A stretch of 23,706 nucleotides of DNA, taken from assembly GCA_903906325.1 (NCBI GenBank), contig CAIVJV010000012.1, positions 1 to 23,706 of the forward strand. Reading direction: 5' to 3'. The notes below the pieces were generated by a model, which was not told the DNA's origin, did not search any database, and saw only the letters and a program-made list of their open reading frames with translations. The first letter of the stretch is position 1. Every line of letters begins with the position of its first letter. The stretch is from an uncultured Gemmatimonadota bacterium. Lineage in GTDB: Bacteria; Gemmatimonadota; Gemmatimonadetes; Gemmatimonadales; Gemmatimonadaceae. Positions 14,392 to 21,484 of the stretch are shown piece by piece. The position numbers were made by a program, and so were the translations under genes.

Positions 14392-15485
14392 ACGTCCTCT
14401 TCACCGGGGGCGGGACGGGCGGACATCTCTATCCGGCGCTCGCGATCGCCCGGGCCCTCGTCGCGCGGCGTCCCGACATCCATCCCGTCTTCGTGGGGGC
14501 GCAGCGGGGGATCGAGCGCGACGTGCTCCCCACCACGGAGTTCCCCCATACGCTCCTCGACCTGCATCCCCTCTATCGGCCACAGGTCTGGAGGAATTGG
14601 CGGACGCTGCGTGGGGCGGTGAGTGGATGGCGCGCGATGTCGCAGCTGGGGCAGCGGCTCCAGCCGGCGCTGGTGGTGGGCACCGGGGGCTACGCCGCCG
14701 GCCTCGCCTCGGTGTGGGCGTGGGCGCACCGCGTACCGCTCGTGCAGCACATCGGGGACGCCGTCCCGGGGATCACCGCGCGGTGGACCGCGCGATTCGC
14801 GGCGGAGGCCTATCTCGGCTACCCCGAGGCGGCGCGCTGGCTCCCGACGGGCCGCTGCGTCTATCGCGACACGGGGAACCCCATCCAACCCCCGCCGGAT
14901 CCACGGCCCGCGCCGGCGCAGGCACGGGCGCGCTGGGGCTTCCCGGCCGACGCCACCGTGTTGCTCGTCTTCGGGGGCTCGCAGGGCGCGCGCGCGATCA
15001 ATCACGCGGTCGCGCGTTGGGTGGCGCAGGGGATCCCCGAGGGGCTCTGCGTCCTCTGGGCCACGGGGAGGGCGCAGCATGAGGCCTTCGCGCATCTCGA
15101 CCGCGCCGACGTGCGTGTGGTCCCGTATCTCGCGCCGATCGCGGAGGCCTACGCCGCGGCCGACCTGGCCCTGGTGCGCGGCGGGATGATGGGGACGAGT
15201 GAGCTCTGTGCGTGGGGGATCCCGATGATCATCGTCCCGCTCCCGACCGCGGCCCAGGATCACCAGACGGCGAACGCGCGCGTGCTCGAGGCAGCCGGGG
15301 CGGCGCGCCATCTCCCGCAGGCCGCGCTGACCGCGGAGCGGATCGACGCGGAGGTGCGTCGGGTGGTCGACGATCCGGCGATGCGCCACCAGATGGGCCA
15401 GGCGGCCCGGGCGCGAGGACGCCCCACCGCGGCGGACGACATCGCGCGGTATATCGCGCAGCGACTCGATCGCGCGCGCACCTAG
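14388..15485 (+). CDS. murG: UDP-GlcNAc:lipid I N-acetylglucosaminyltransferase MurG
   Basis: A 365-residue GT28 glycosyltransferase, peripheral on the inner face of the membrane, converting lipid I to lipid II. The N-terminal glycine loop TGGGTGGHLYPALAIA is at residues 6-21. A second glycine-rich element, GTGGYAAG, is followed by HIGDAVPG, where many MurG proteins have an HEQN-like motif. The donor-binding region is VRGGMMGTSEL (263-273), with Glu272 where the UDP-GlcNAc ribose is normally held, followed by PLPTAAQDHQTANA. RGGMMGTSEL differs slightly from the usual RAGAxTxxEL. ATG overlaps the ftsW stop (ATGA). The TAG stop is followed by a 27-base gap, the first break in the chain of overlaps since ftsL. 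Confidence 0.95.
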   Translation: MNVLFTGGGTGGHLYPALAIARALVARRPDIHPVFVGAQRGIERDVLPTTEFPHTLLDLHPLYRPQVWRNWRTLRGAVSGWRAMSQLGQRLQPALVVGTGGYAAGLASVWAWAHRVPLVQHIGDAVPGITARWTARFAAEAYLGYPEAARWLPTGRCVYRDTGNPIQPPPDPRPAPAQARARWGFPADATVLLVFGGSQGARAINHAVARWVAQGIPEGLCVLWATGRAQHEAFAHLDRADVRVVPYLAPIAEAYAAADLALVRGGMMGTSELCAWGIPMIIVPLPTAAQDHQTANARVLEAAGAARHLPQAALTAERIDAEVRRVVDDPAMRHQMGQAARARGRPTAADDIARYIAQRLDRART

Positions 15486-15499
15486 GCGTCTCGCGCGTC

Positions 15500-15505
15500 T
15501 AGATT
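15500..15505 (+). promoter_or_regulatory. murC: Candidate -10 box (TAGATT) for a leaderless murC transcript
   Basis: TAGATT lies in the 27-base murG-murC gap, 7 bases before ATG 15513, so transcription would start at or next to the A of the start codon. No Shine-Dalgarno is present, and no good -35 box is seen 15-19 bases upstream. It resembles the -10 of the 2445 gene (TAGACT) and of ftsY (TACGTT). Co-transcription from the murG unit is the alternative. Confidence 0.5.
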
Positions 15506-15512
15506 CCAGCTC

Positions 15513-16889
15513 ATGGCATTGCTCGATCCGACCGATCCACGGCCGGTCCATTTCCAAGGGATCGGCGGCGCCGGGATGAGTGCGCTCGCCGAGTTGTTGC
15601 AGCGGCGCGGGGCCCAGGTCTCCGGCTGTGACCGCGATCCCGCGGGGGCCGCCGACCTCATCGCCCTGGGGATCCCCGTCCATGCGGGGCACGACCCCGC
15701 GCATCTCGTGGGGCATCGGGCGCTCGTCGTCTCGAGCGCGATCCCCAAGGATCATCCCGAGGTGCAGCGCGCGCATGCCCTCGGCCTCCCGGTGGTGCGG
15801 CGCGCCGAGGCGCTGGCGGAGGCGACGGCGGGCGGGGTGCTGATCGGCGTGGCGGGAACGCACGGGAAGAGCACGACGACGGTGATGACCACCGAGGCGC
15901 TCGCGGCGGCGGGGAAGGCGCCGACGGGCGTGGTGGGGGCGCGGGTGACCGCGTGGGGGGGGAACCTCTCGCGCGGCGCCGATGAGATCTTCGTCGTCGA
16001 GGCCGACGAATACGATCGCTCGTTCCTCGCGCTCACGCCGACGGTGGCGGTGGTGACCAACGTCGAGGCCGATCACCTCGACATCTACGCCGACCTCGCG
16101 GACATCATGGCGACCTTCGCCACCTATGTGCGACGCGCACGCTACGTCGTGCTCTGTGCGGACGATCCGGGGGCGAACGCGCTCCCGTCCCCCGCGACGG
16201 CCGAGGTGATCCGGTATGGGATCACGAGTCCCGAGGCGCGTCTCCTCGCGCGCGACCTCCGGCACCACGACGGCGGTGTGACGTTCACCGTGGTCTACGA
16301 TGGGAAGCCGCTCGGGGAGGTCCAGCTCGGCGTGCCGGGGCGGCACAACGTGTTGAATGCGCTCGCCGCGCTCGCGTGTGGGATCGGCCCGTGGGGGCTC
16401 ACGGTGGAGGCGATGGCGCCGGGGCTCGCGCGCTTCGTCGGGGCGGAGCGCCGATTCCAGCGGAAGGGGACGGCCCGTGGGGTGACCGTGGTGGATGACT
16501 ACGCGCATCACCCCACCGAGGTGGCGGCGACCCTCGCCGCGGCGCGCGAGGCGTACCCCGGGCGTCGGATCGTCGCGGCGTTCCAGCCGCACCTGTTCTC
16601 TCGGACGCGCGACTTCGCTGCGGAGTTCGGCGCGGCGCTCGCCGCGGCCGATGTGCTCTGCCTCGCCGAGATCTATCCCGCGCGGGAGCAGCCGATCCCC
16701 GGTGTGACGAGTGCGCTCATCGCGTCGACCGCCACGCGCGCCGGCCGCGCGCCGGCGTGGACCGGCCCGCGAGAGGCGATGGCGGATGCGCTCGCCGCGC
16801 TGGTGCGCGAGGGCGATGTGGTCTTCACGATCGGGGCGGGGGACGTCACCAAGACGGGGCCCGAGCTCCTCACCCGGTTGGGCGCATGA
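15513..16889 (+). CDS. murC: UDP-N-acetylmuramate:L-alanine ligase MurC
   Basis: A 458-residue Mur ligase, first of the four amino-acid-adding enzymes. The N-terminal nucleotide fold has HFQGIGGAGMSALAELL. The ATP loop AGTHGKST is at residues 114-121 (Lys119), using the His that distinguishes MurC/Mpl from the TNGKT of MurD/E. EADEYDRSFL, TNVEADHLDIY, VVDDYAHHPTEV and FQPHLFSRTRDF complete the pattern. It is not joined by overlap to murG but overlaps ftsQ by ATGA (16886-16889). murB, often found next to murC, is absent here. Confidence 0.96.
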   Translation: MALLDPTDPRPVHFQGIGGAGMSALAELLQRRGAQVSGCDRDPAGAADLIALGIPVHAGHDPAHLVGHRALVVSSAIPKDHPEVQRAHALGLPVVRRAEALAEATAGGVLIGVAGTHGKSTTTVMTTEALAAAGKAPTGVVGARVTAWGGNLSRGADEIFVVEADEYDRSFLALTPTVAVVTNVEADHLDIYADLADIMATFATYVRRARYVVLCADDPGANALPSPATAEVIRYGITSPEARLLARDLRHHDGGVTFTVVYDGKPLGEVQLGVPGRHNVLNALAALACGIGPWGLTVEAMAPGLARFVGAERRFQRKGTARGVTVVDDYAHHPTEVAATLAAAREAYPGRRIVAAFQPHLFSRTRDFAAEFGAALAAADVLCLAEIYPAREQPIPGVTSALIASTATRAGRAPAWTGPREAMADALAALVREGDVVFTIGAGDVTKTGPELLTRLGA

Positions 16890-17605
16890 CCGACGAGGCG
16901 AGCGGGCGCGACCGCCTGCGGCGGGGACTCCGGTGGGCCTGGCGCGGTGCCCTCGTCGTGGGGCTCCTCGCGAGCCCGTGGTGGGTGCGCGAAGGGCTGC
17001 GGCGCCTGGAGTTCTTCCGCGTGCGTCGTGTGGTGATCGAGGGCACGCGTTACGCGGCCCCTGACGAAATCGTTTCGAGGTTGAGGGTCGACACCACCGC
17101 CTCGATCTGGGACGGGGTGACGCCCTTGGTGGCGCGGGTCCAGGCGCATCCGCAGGTGCGCGAGGTGCGCATCCGCCGGCGGCTCCCGGGGACGCTCGTG
17201 GTGCAGGTGACGGAACGTCCGCCGGTGGCGCTGGTGAACACGCCGGCCGGCCTCGTCGTCACCGACGCCGAGGGCGCGGCCCTCCCGGTGGATCCCACCG
17301 CCATCGATGTCGATCTCCCCGTGGTGGCGACCCGCGACACCCTCGTGCTCCGGCTCCTGAGCGAGGTGCAGGCCGCGCTCCCCGCGCTCTATGCGCAGGT
17401 GAGCGATGCCCGACGCGGGCCGGAGGGGGCGGTGGTGCTCGACCTGGCCAGCGTCCGGCTCCTCGCCGCCACGGACGTCTCCACGCAGCGTCTCGCCGAG
17501 GCGCTCGCGGTCCAGCAGGACCTCGTCACCCGTGGGCGCACGGCGGTGGAACTCGATCTCCGCTTCCGCGACCAGGTGGTGGCCCGACTCTCGCCCGCCC
17601 CATGA
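16886..17605 (+). CDS. ftsQ: Cell division protein FtsQ
   Basis: A 239-residue bitopic protein with a basic cytoplasmic N-terminus, a membrane helix at about residues 17-34, then a POTRA domain beginning FFRVRRVVIEGTRYAAPDEIV and running to about residue 113 (VREVRIRRRLPGTLVVQVTERPP). The FtsQ beta domain follows. It recruits FtsL/B and downstream division proteins. Size, topology, POTRA sequence and location between murC and ftsA agree. It overlaps both neighbours by ATGA, so translation of murC-ftsQ-ftsA is probably coupled. Confidence 0.92.
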   Translation: MTDEASGRDRLRRGLRWAWRGALVVGLLASPWWVREGLRRLEFFRVRRVVIEGTRYAAPDEIVSRLRVDTTASIWDGVTPLVARVQAHPQVREVRIRRRLPGTLVVQVTERPPVALVNTPAGLVVTDAEGAALPVDPTAIDVDLPVVATRDTLVLRLLSEVQAALPALYAQVSDARRGPEGAVVLDLASVRLLAATDVSTQRLAEALAVQQDLVTRGRTAVELDLRFRDQVVARLSPAP

Positions 17606-18867
17606 CCCCTGATCGTCTCGTCGCCGGCCTCGATATCGGTTCCGCCAAGACCACCGCGGTGATCGCGGAGGTCGTCGGGGACCTGCCCAAGCATCCCACG
17701 GTGAACATCCTCGGGGTGGGGCAATCCCGCACGACGGGCCTCCGCAAGGGCGTCGTCGCGGACATCGAGGAGACCCAGCGCTCGATCGCCAAGGCGCTCC
17801 AGGACGCGGAGCGGATGGCGGGCGCGAAGGTCGAGACCGTCTACGCGGGGATCGCGGGCGAGCACATGCAGGCGATGACCTCCTCGGGGATCGCCTCCAT
17901 CACGGGCGCCGAGATCACCAAGGCCGACGTCGATCGCGCCAACGCGGTGGCGCGCGCCCAGAGCATCCCCCAGGACCGCGAGCTGATCCATGCGATCCCG
18001 CAGGAATACACCGTCGACAAGAGCTTCGGGATCCGCGACCCGATCGGGATGATCGGCACGCGGCTCGAGACCGAGATGTATCTCGTGACCATCGGCGCCT
18101 CCCCGGCGATGAACCTCCGCAAGGCCGTGGAGCGCGCCGGGTATCGGGTCGGGGAGCTCGTGCTCGAGCCCCTCGCGAGCGCGCTCGCCGTGCTCACCGA
18201 CGACGAGAAGGAGCTGGGCGTCGCGCTCATCGAGATCGGCGCCGGGACCACCGACGTCGCGGTCTTCCATGAAGGGAAGATCCGGCACCTCGGGACCGTG
18301 CCGTACGGCGGGATGAACGTCACGAGCGACATCGTGCATGGGCTCGGCGTCACGCAGGCCGATGCCGAACAGCTGAAGGCCACGTATGGGGCCGCCTTCG
18401 AGCCATTGGTCCCGCACGACGAGCGGTTGCGTCTCCCGAGCACCGGGGCGCAGGGGGAGCGGGAGATCCCGCGGTCGTTGCTCGCGCACATCATCCATCA
18501 GCGGACGCAGGAGATCTTCGAGCTCGTCCTCCGGGACGTGGAAGGGGCGGGCCTCGTGCCCAAGCTCGCGGCCGGCGTCGTGGTCACGGGCGGGGCGGCG
18601 GCGCAGCCGGGCACCGCGGAGCTCGCGAGCGACGTCTTCGGCACCGGGGCACGCCTCGGTGTCCCGGGCGAGTTCCTCGGCGGGCTCGCCGATGCGGTGC
18701 AATCGCCGCGCTTCGCCACGGTCACGGGGCTCGTGCAGTACGGCGCGCATCGGGTCGCGATGGGGGCGGGCGTGCCCAAGGGGAGCCGGCGGCTGGGGCT
18801 CCCGGCGACGCCCTCGATGGACCAGTTCGCCGGCAAGGTCAAGACCTGGCTCCAGGACTTCTTCTGA
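17602..18867 (+). CDS. ftsA: Cell division protein FtsA
   Basis: A 421-residue actin-like ATPase that tethers FtsZ to the membrane. The phosphate-1 motif GLDIGSAKTT is at residues 9-18. The phosphate-2 motif is IEIGAGTTDVAVF, ending at about residue 222. The adenosine motif is VVTGGAAAQPG. The SHS2/1C domain lies between the first two. The last 15 residues (DQFAGKVKTWLQDFF) form an amphipathic helix after a flexible linker, the expected membrane-targeting sequence. The start overlaps ftsQ. A 160-base gap to ftsZ follows. Confidence 0.96.
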   Translation: MTPDRLVAGLDIGSAKTTAVIAEVVGDLPKHPTVNILGVGQSRTTGLRKGVVADIEETQRSIAKALQDAERMAGAKVETVYAGIAGEHMQAMTSSGIASITGAEITKADVDRANAVARAQSIPQDRELIHAIPQEYTVDKSFGIRDPIGMIGTRLETEMYLVTIGASPAMNLRKAVERAGYRVGELVLEPLASALAVLTDDEKELGVALIEIGAGTTDVAVFHEGKIRHLGTVPYGGMNVTSDIVHGLGVTQADAEQLKATYGAAFEPLVPHDERLRLPSTGAQGEREIPRSLLAHIIHQRTQEIFELVLRDVEGAGLVPKLAAGVVVTGGAAAQPGTAELASDVFGTGARLGVPGEFLGGLADAVQSPRFATVTGLVQYGAHRVAMGAGVPKGSRRLGLPATPSMDQFAGKVKTWLQDFF

Positions 18868-18870
18868 GCG

Positions 18871-18930
18871 GCGGGCGCGTCGCCGCCCGCGCAGCTGTCG
18901 TCCCCGCGCCCCCGTTTCCACGACGGGGGC
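18871..18930 (+). terminator. Two tandem G+C hairpins between ftsA and ftsZ
   Basis: The first stem pairs GCGGGCG (18871-18877) with CGCCCGC (18884-18890), 7 bp with a 6-base loop, starting 3 bases after the ftsA stop. The second pairs GCCCCCGT (18908-18915) with ACGGGGGC (18923-18930), 8 bp with a 7-base loop. The second is followed only by a weakly pyrimidine-rich stretch (TCGCTCGTCTTC), not a T-run. They may attenuate rather than fully stop transcription before the ftsZ promoter, or shape the ftsZ upstream region. Confidence 0.45.
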
Positions 18931-18967
18931 TCGCTCGTCTTCGGGATATCAGTGGTCGGCCGGCGCG

Positions 18968-18976
18968 TGGTATATT
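18968..18976 (+). promoter_or_regulatory. ftsZ: Extended -10 promoter (TGGTATATT) for ftsZ
   Basis: TG at 18968-18969, one base, then TATATT (18971-18976) make an extended -10 element, a striking A+T island in this G+C-rich window. No good -35 box is seen (ATCAGT at 17-base spacing), which extended -10 promoters tolerate. Transcription would start near 18983, giving an ftsZ leader of about 45 bases that contains a GGAG about 12 bases before ATG 19028. The gap 18868-19027 holds nothing else I recognise apart from the two hairpins. Confidence 0.7.
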
Positions 18977-19027
18977 CCGGCGTCGTCGCCGCCGTCCCAC
19001 GTCCCCTCCGATGGAGTCCGCCGCGCC

Positions 19028-20206
19028 ATGAACATCTTCGAGCTCGAGGATCACGCCGCACAGAACGCCCGCATGAAGGTGGTGGGCGTCGGCGGAGGTG
19101 GCGGGAACGCGGTGAATCGCATGATCGAGGAGCAGCTCGATGGCGTCGAGTTCATCTCGGTGAACACCGACGCGCAGGCGCTGATCAACTCCAAGTCGGA
19201 TGTGAAGGTCCAGATCGGCAAGAAGCTCACGCGCGGTCTCGGCGCCGGGGCGCGCCCGGAGATCGGGCGGCAGGCGATCGAGGAGAATCGCGACGAGGTG
19301 GCGCGCGCCCTCGCGGGGTCGGACCTCGTCTTCGTCACCTGCGGCATGGGCGGCGGGACCGGGACCGGGGCCGCGCCGATCATCTGTGAGATCGCCAAGG
19401 AAGCCGGGGCCCTGACGGTCGGCATCGTGACCAAGCCCTTCCTCTTCGAAGGGCGCAAGCGCATGCGCCAGGCCGACGAGGGGATCGCCGAGATGGCGAA
19501 GCATGTGGACACGCTGATCGTGGTGCCGAACGAGCGGCTGCTCGCCGTGGTCGGCAAGGGGATCCCCTTCCAGGACGCGCTCAAGAAGGCGGACGAGGTG
19601 CTGCTGCAGGCGACGGGGGGCATCTCCAGCATCATCACCAAGGCCGGGGTGGTGAACGTCGACTTCGCCGACGTCCGCACCGTGATGAAGGATGGGGGCT
19701 CCGCCATCATGGGGACCGGGATCGGGCGCGGGGAGAACCGCGCCGTCGATGCCGCCCGGATGGCGATCGACTCGCCCCTCCTCGACAACGTCTCGATCGC
19801 GGGCGCGCGCGGCGTGCTCATCAACATCACCGGCGGCGTGGAGCTCACGCTCGGGGAGGTCACGACCATCTCGGACATCGTGAAGGAGGCGGTGGGCGAG
19901 GAGAGCGAGATCATCTTCGGCGCGGTGCACGAGCCGGCGATGCAGGGCGAGGTGCGCGTGACCGTCATCGCGACCGGGTTCGAGCGGAAGGTGACGGGGG
20001 CGGCGCTCATCGGACGGGCGGCGGCGACGCCGGTCATCCCGCTCGATCCGGCGATCCGCGCCGCGCGGCAGACGCCGACGGCGGTCCCCGCCGCGGCCCC
20101 TCTCGCGACCGGCAACGCGGTCCCGCGGCCGCGGCCGGCCGCCCTCCCGATCGAGGACCTCGGGGACATGGAGATCCCGACGTTCATCCGGAGGCAGATG
20201 GATTGA
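19028..20206 (+). CDS. ftsZ: Cell division GTPase FtsZ
   Basis: A 392-residue tubulin homologue that forms the Z-ring. The N-terminal nucleotide fold has KVVGVGGGGGNAVNRMI. The GTP signature GGGTGTG is at residues 108-114. The catalytic T7 loop N-V-D-F-A-D has Asn210, Asp212 and Asp215. After the core a short Pro/Ala-rich linker leads to the conserved C-terminal peptide (MEIPTFIRRQMD), which binds FtsA and other partners. The start is ATG 19028, giving MNIFELEDHA. The frame is open well upstream, but that part overlaps ftsA in another frame and is not FtsZ-like. The terminal codons double as the Shine-Dalgarno and start region of the next gene. Confidence 0.98.
   Translation: MNIFELEDHAAQNARMKVVGVGGGGGNAVNRMIEEQLDGVEFISVNTDAQALINSKSDVKVQIGKKLTRGLGAGARPEIGRQAIEENRDEVARALAGSDLVFVTCGMGGGTGTGAAPIICEIAKEAGALTVGIVTKPFLFEGRKRMRQADEGIAEMAKHVDTLIVVPNERLLAVVGKGIPFQDALKKADEVLLQATGGISSIITKAGVVNVDFADVRTVMKDGGSAIMGTGIGRGENRAVDAARMAIDSPLLDNVSIAGARGVLINITGGVELTLGEVTTISDIVKEAVGEESEIIFGAVHEPAMQGEVRVTVIATGFERKVTGAALIGRAAATPVIPLDPAIRAARQTPTAVPAAAPLATGNAVPRPRPAALPIEDLGDMEIPTFIRRQMD
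20190..20194 (+). promoter_or_regulatory. Shine-Dalgarno GGAGG supporting a TTG start
   Basis: GGAGG lies within the last codons of ftsZ and 8 bases before TTG 20203. It supports the rare TTG start of the M23 gene and a translational link to ftsZ, because ribosomes finishing ftsZ stop on the overlapping TGA. Confidence 0.75.
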
Positions 20207-21453
20207 CGCCGCGGGCGGGGCGTCTCCTCATCGGTGCGGTGGTCGCGGCGCTCGCGATCGCCGCACTTCGTTTGCCAGCCCCCCGCGTCGGGAAGCCCGG
20301 CGAACTCCTCGACGCGACCGTCGTCCGGCGCTGGTCGCGCGCGGACACCCTCGGGCGTGGCGAGACGATGACCACCCTCCTCCAGCGTCGCGGCTTCGAT
20401 CCGCTCGACGCCGCCGACATCCTCGAGGCCACGCCCCTCGATTCCCGTCGCCTCCGCGCCGGGATGGCGATCGAGGTGCGCGGGGATTCCGCCGGGTCCG
20501 CCGGAGACGAGGTCCGCTTCTTCCTCGGCCTGGACCGGGTCGTCGTGGTCCGGCGCGACGAGAGCGGTGGCTGGCGCGCGACCGATGAACGCCTGCCATG
20601 GACGACCGACACCGTGCTGATCCGGGGCACGGTCCAGAGTACGCTCTACGCGGCCATCGATGAGGGGGGGGCCGAGTGGCTCTCCGGGACGGCGCGTCGG
20701 GAGCTCGCGTGGACGATGGCCGACATCTACGAGTACCGCGTCGACATGTCGCGCGACCTGCAGCGGGGCGATCGCCTGCGCGTGGTCGTGGAACGCGAAT
20801 CGCTGCCGACGGGCGCGTCGCGGATCGGTCGCGTGCTCGCGGCCGGGCTCGAGCTCGGCGGCCGGGAGGTGCAGGCGATCCGGCTCGAGGGGGAGACGGG
20901 GCGCGCGCGCTTCTACGACCAAGAGGGCCGCTCCCTCGCCGCGACCTTCCTGCGGGCCCCGCTCTCCTTCCGCCGGATGTCGAGTGGGTTCGGCGGGCGC
21001 CGGCACCCGGTCCTCGGCACTTGGCGCGCGCACAAAGGGCTCGACTACTCCGCGGCTGCCGGCACGCCGGTCCGCACCATCGGGGACGGGACCGTCACCT
21101 TCGCCGGACGGCGGGGGGGCTTCGGTAATCTCGTCGAGATCCGGCACCTCAATGGGTACGTGACGCGCTACGCCCACCTGCGAGGCTTCGGGCCGGCCAT
21201 CCGGTCCGGCGCACGCGTCGCCATCGGACAGACCATCGGCTACGTGGGGTCGACCGGCCTCTCGACGGGGCCCCATCTGCACTTCGAGGTCTTGGTGCGC
21301 GGGGCGCATCGGAATCCGCGCACGGCGCTCCAGTCCGCGGCGGGGCCGGCGTTGCGTGGGGCCGAGCTCGATCGCTTCGGGGCGATCCGGCGCGTGGCAC
21401 AGCAGGCGCTCGCGGGGCCGTCGGGCCTCGTGCGCGCCGCCGTGGCGAACTGA
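20203..21453 (+). CDS. MepM/Csd3-like M23 metallo-endopeptidase
   Basis: A 416-residue peptidoglycan hydrolase with an N-terminal signal anchor (about residues 7-24). Next comes an OapA/LysM-like element (LGRGETMTTLLQRRG), then the Csd3/MepM middle domain (MADIYEYRVDMSRDLQRGDRLRVV), then an M23 (LytM) domain. The active site is complete: His277 and Asp281 in HKGLD, His325 in RYAHL, and His358 and His360 in PHLHFEV. It should therefore be an active zinc enzyme, probably cutting D-Ala-mDAP crosslinks; that specificity is inferred from family. The start is TTG 20203, overlapping the ftsZ stop (TTGA), with GGAGG at 20190-20194 eight bases upstream. Coupling to ftsZ suggests a division or growth role. 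Confidence 0.88.
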   Translation: MTPRAGRLLIGAVVAALAIAALRLPAPRVGKPGELLDATVVRRWSRADTLGRGETMTTLLQRRGFDPLDAADILEATPLDSRRLRAGMAIEVRGDSAGSAGDEVRFFLGLDRVVVVRRDESGGWRATDERLPWTTDTVLIRGTVQSTLYAAIDEGGAEWLSGTARRELAWTMADIYEYRVDMSRDLQRGDRLRVVVERESLPTGASRIGRVLAAGLELGGREVQAIRLEGETGRARFYDQEGRSLAATFLRAPLSFRRMSSGFGGRRHPVLGTWRAHKGLDYSAAAGTPVRTIGDGTVTFAGRRGGFGNLVEIRHLNGYVTRYAHLRGFGPAIRSGARVAIGQTIGYVGSTGLSTGPHLHFEVLVRGAHRNPRTALQSAAGPALRGAELDRFGAIRRVAQQALAGPSGLVRAAVAN

Positions 21454-21484
21454 ACCGCCTCCTCGGGTCGCGCGCCATGGGCCG

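Noticed and set aside
14214..16592. A long antisense open frame (about 790 codons) opposite murG and murC
   Set aside because: It has no recognisable domain and an Arg/His/Gly-rich composition mirroring murG/murC codons; it is an artefact of G+C-rich codon use.
18386..19027. Upstream extension of the ftsZ frame
   Set aside because: It overlaps ftsA in another frame and is Ser/Arg-rich and unlike FtsZ; ATG 19028 gives a normal N-terminus.
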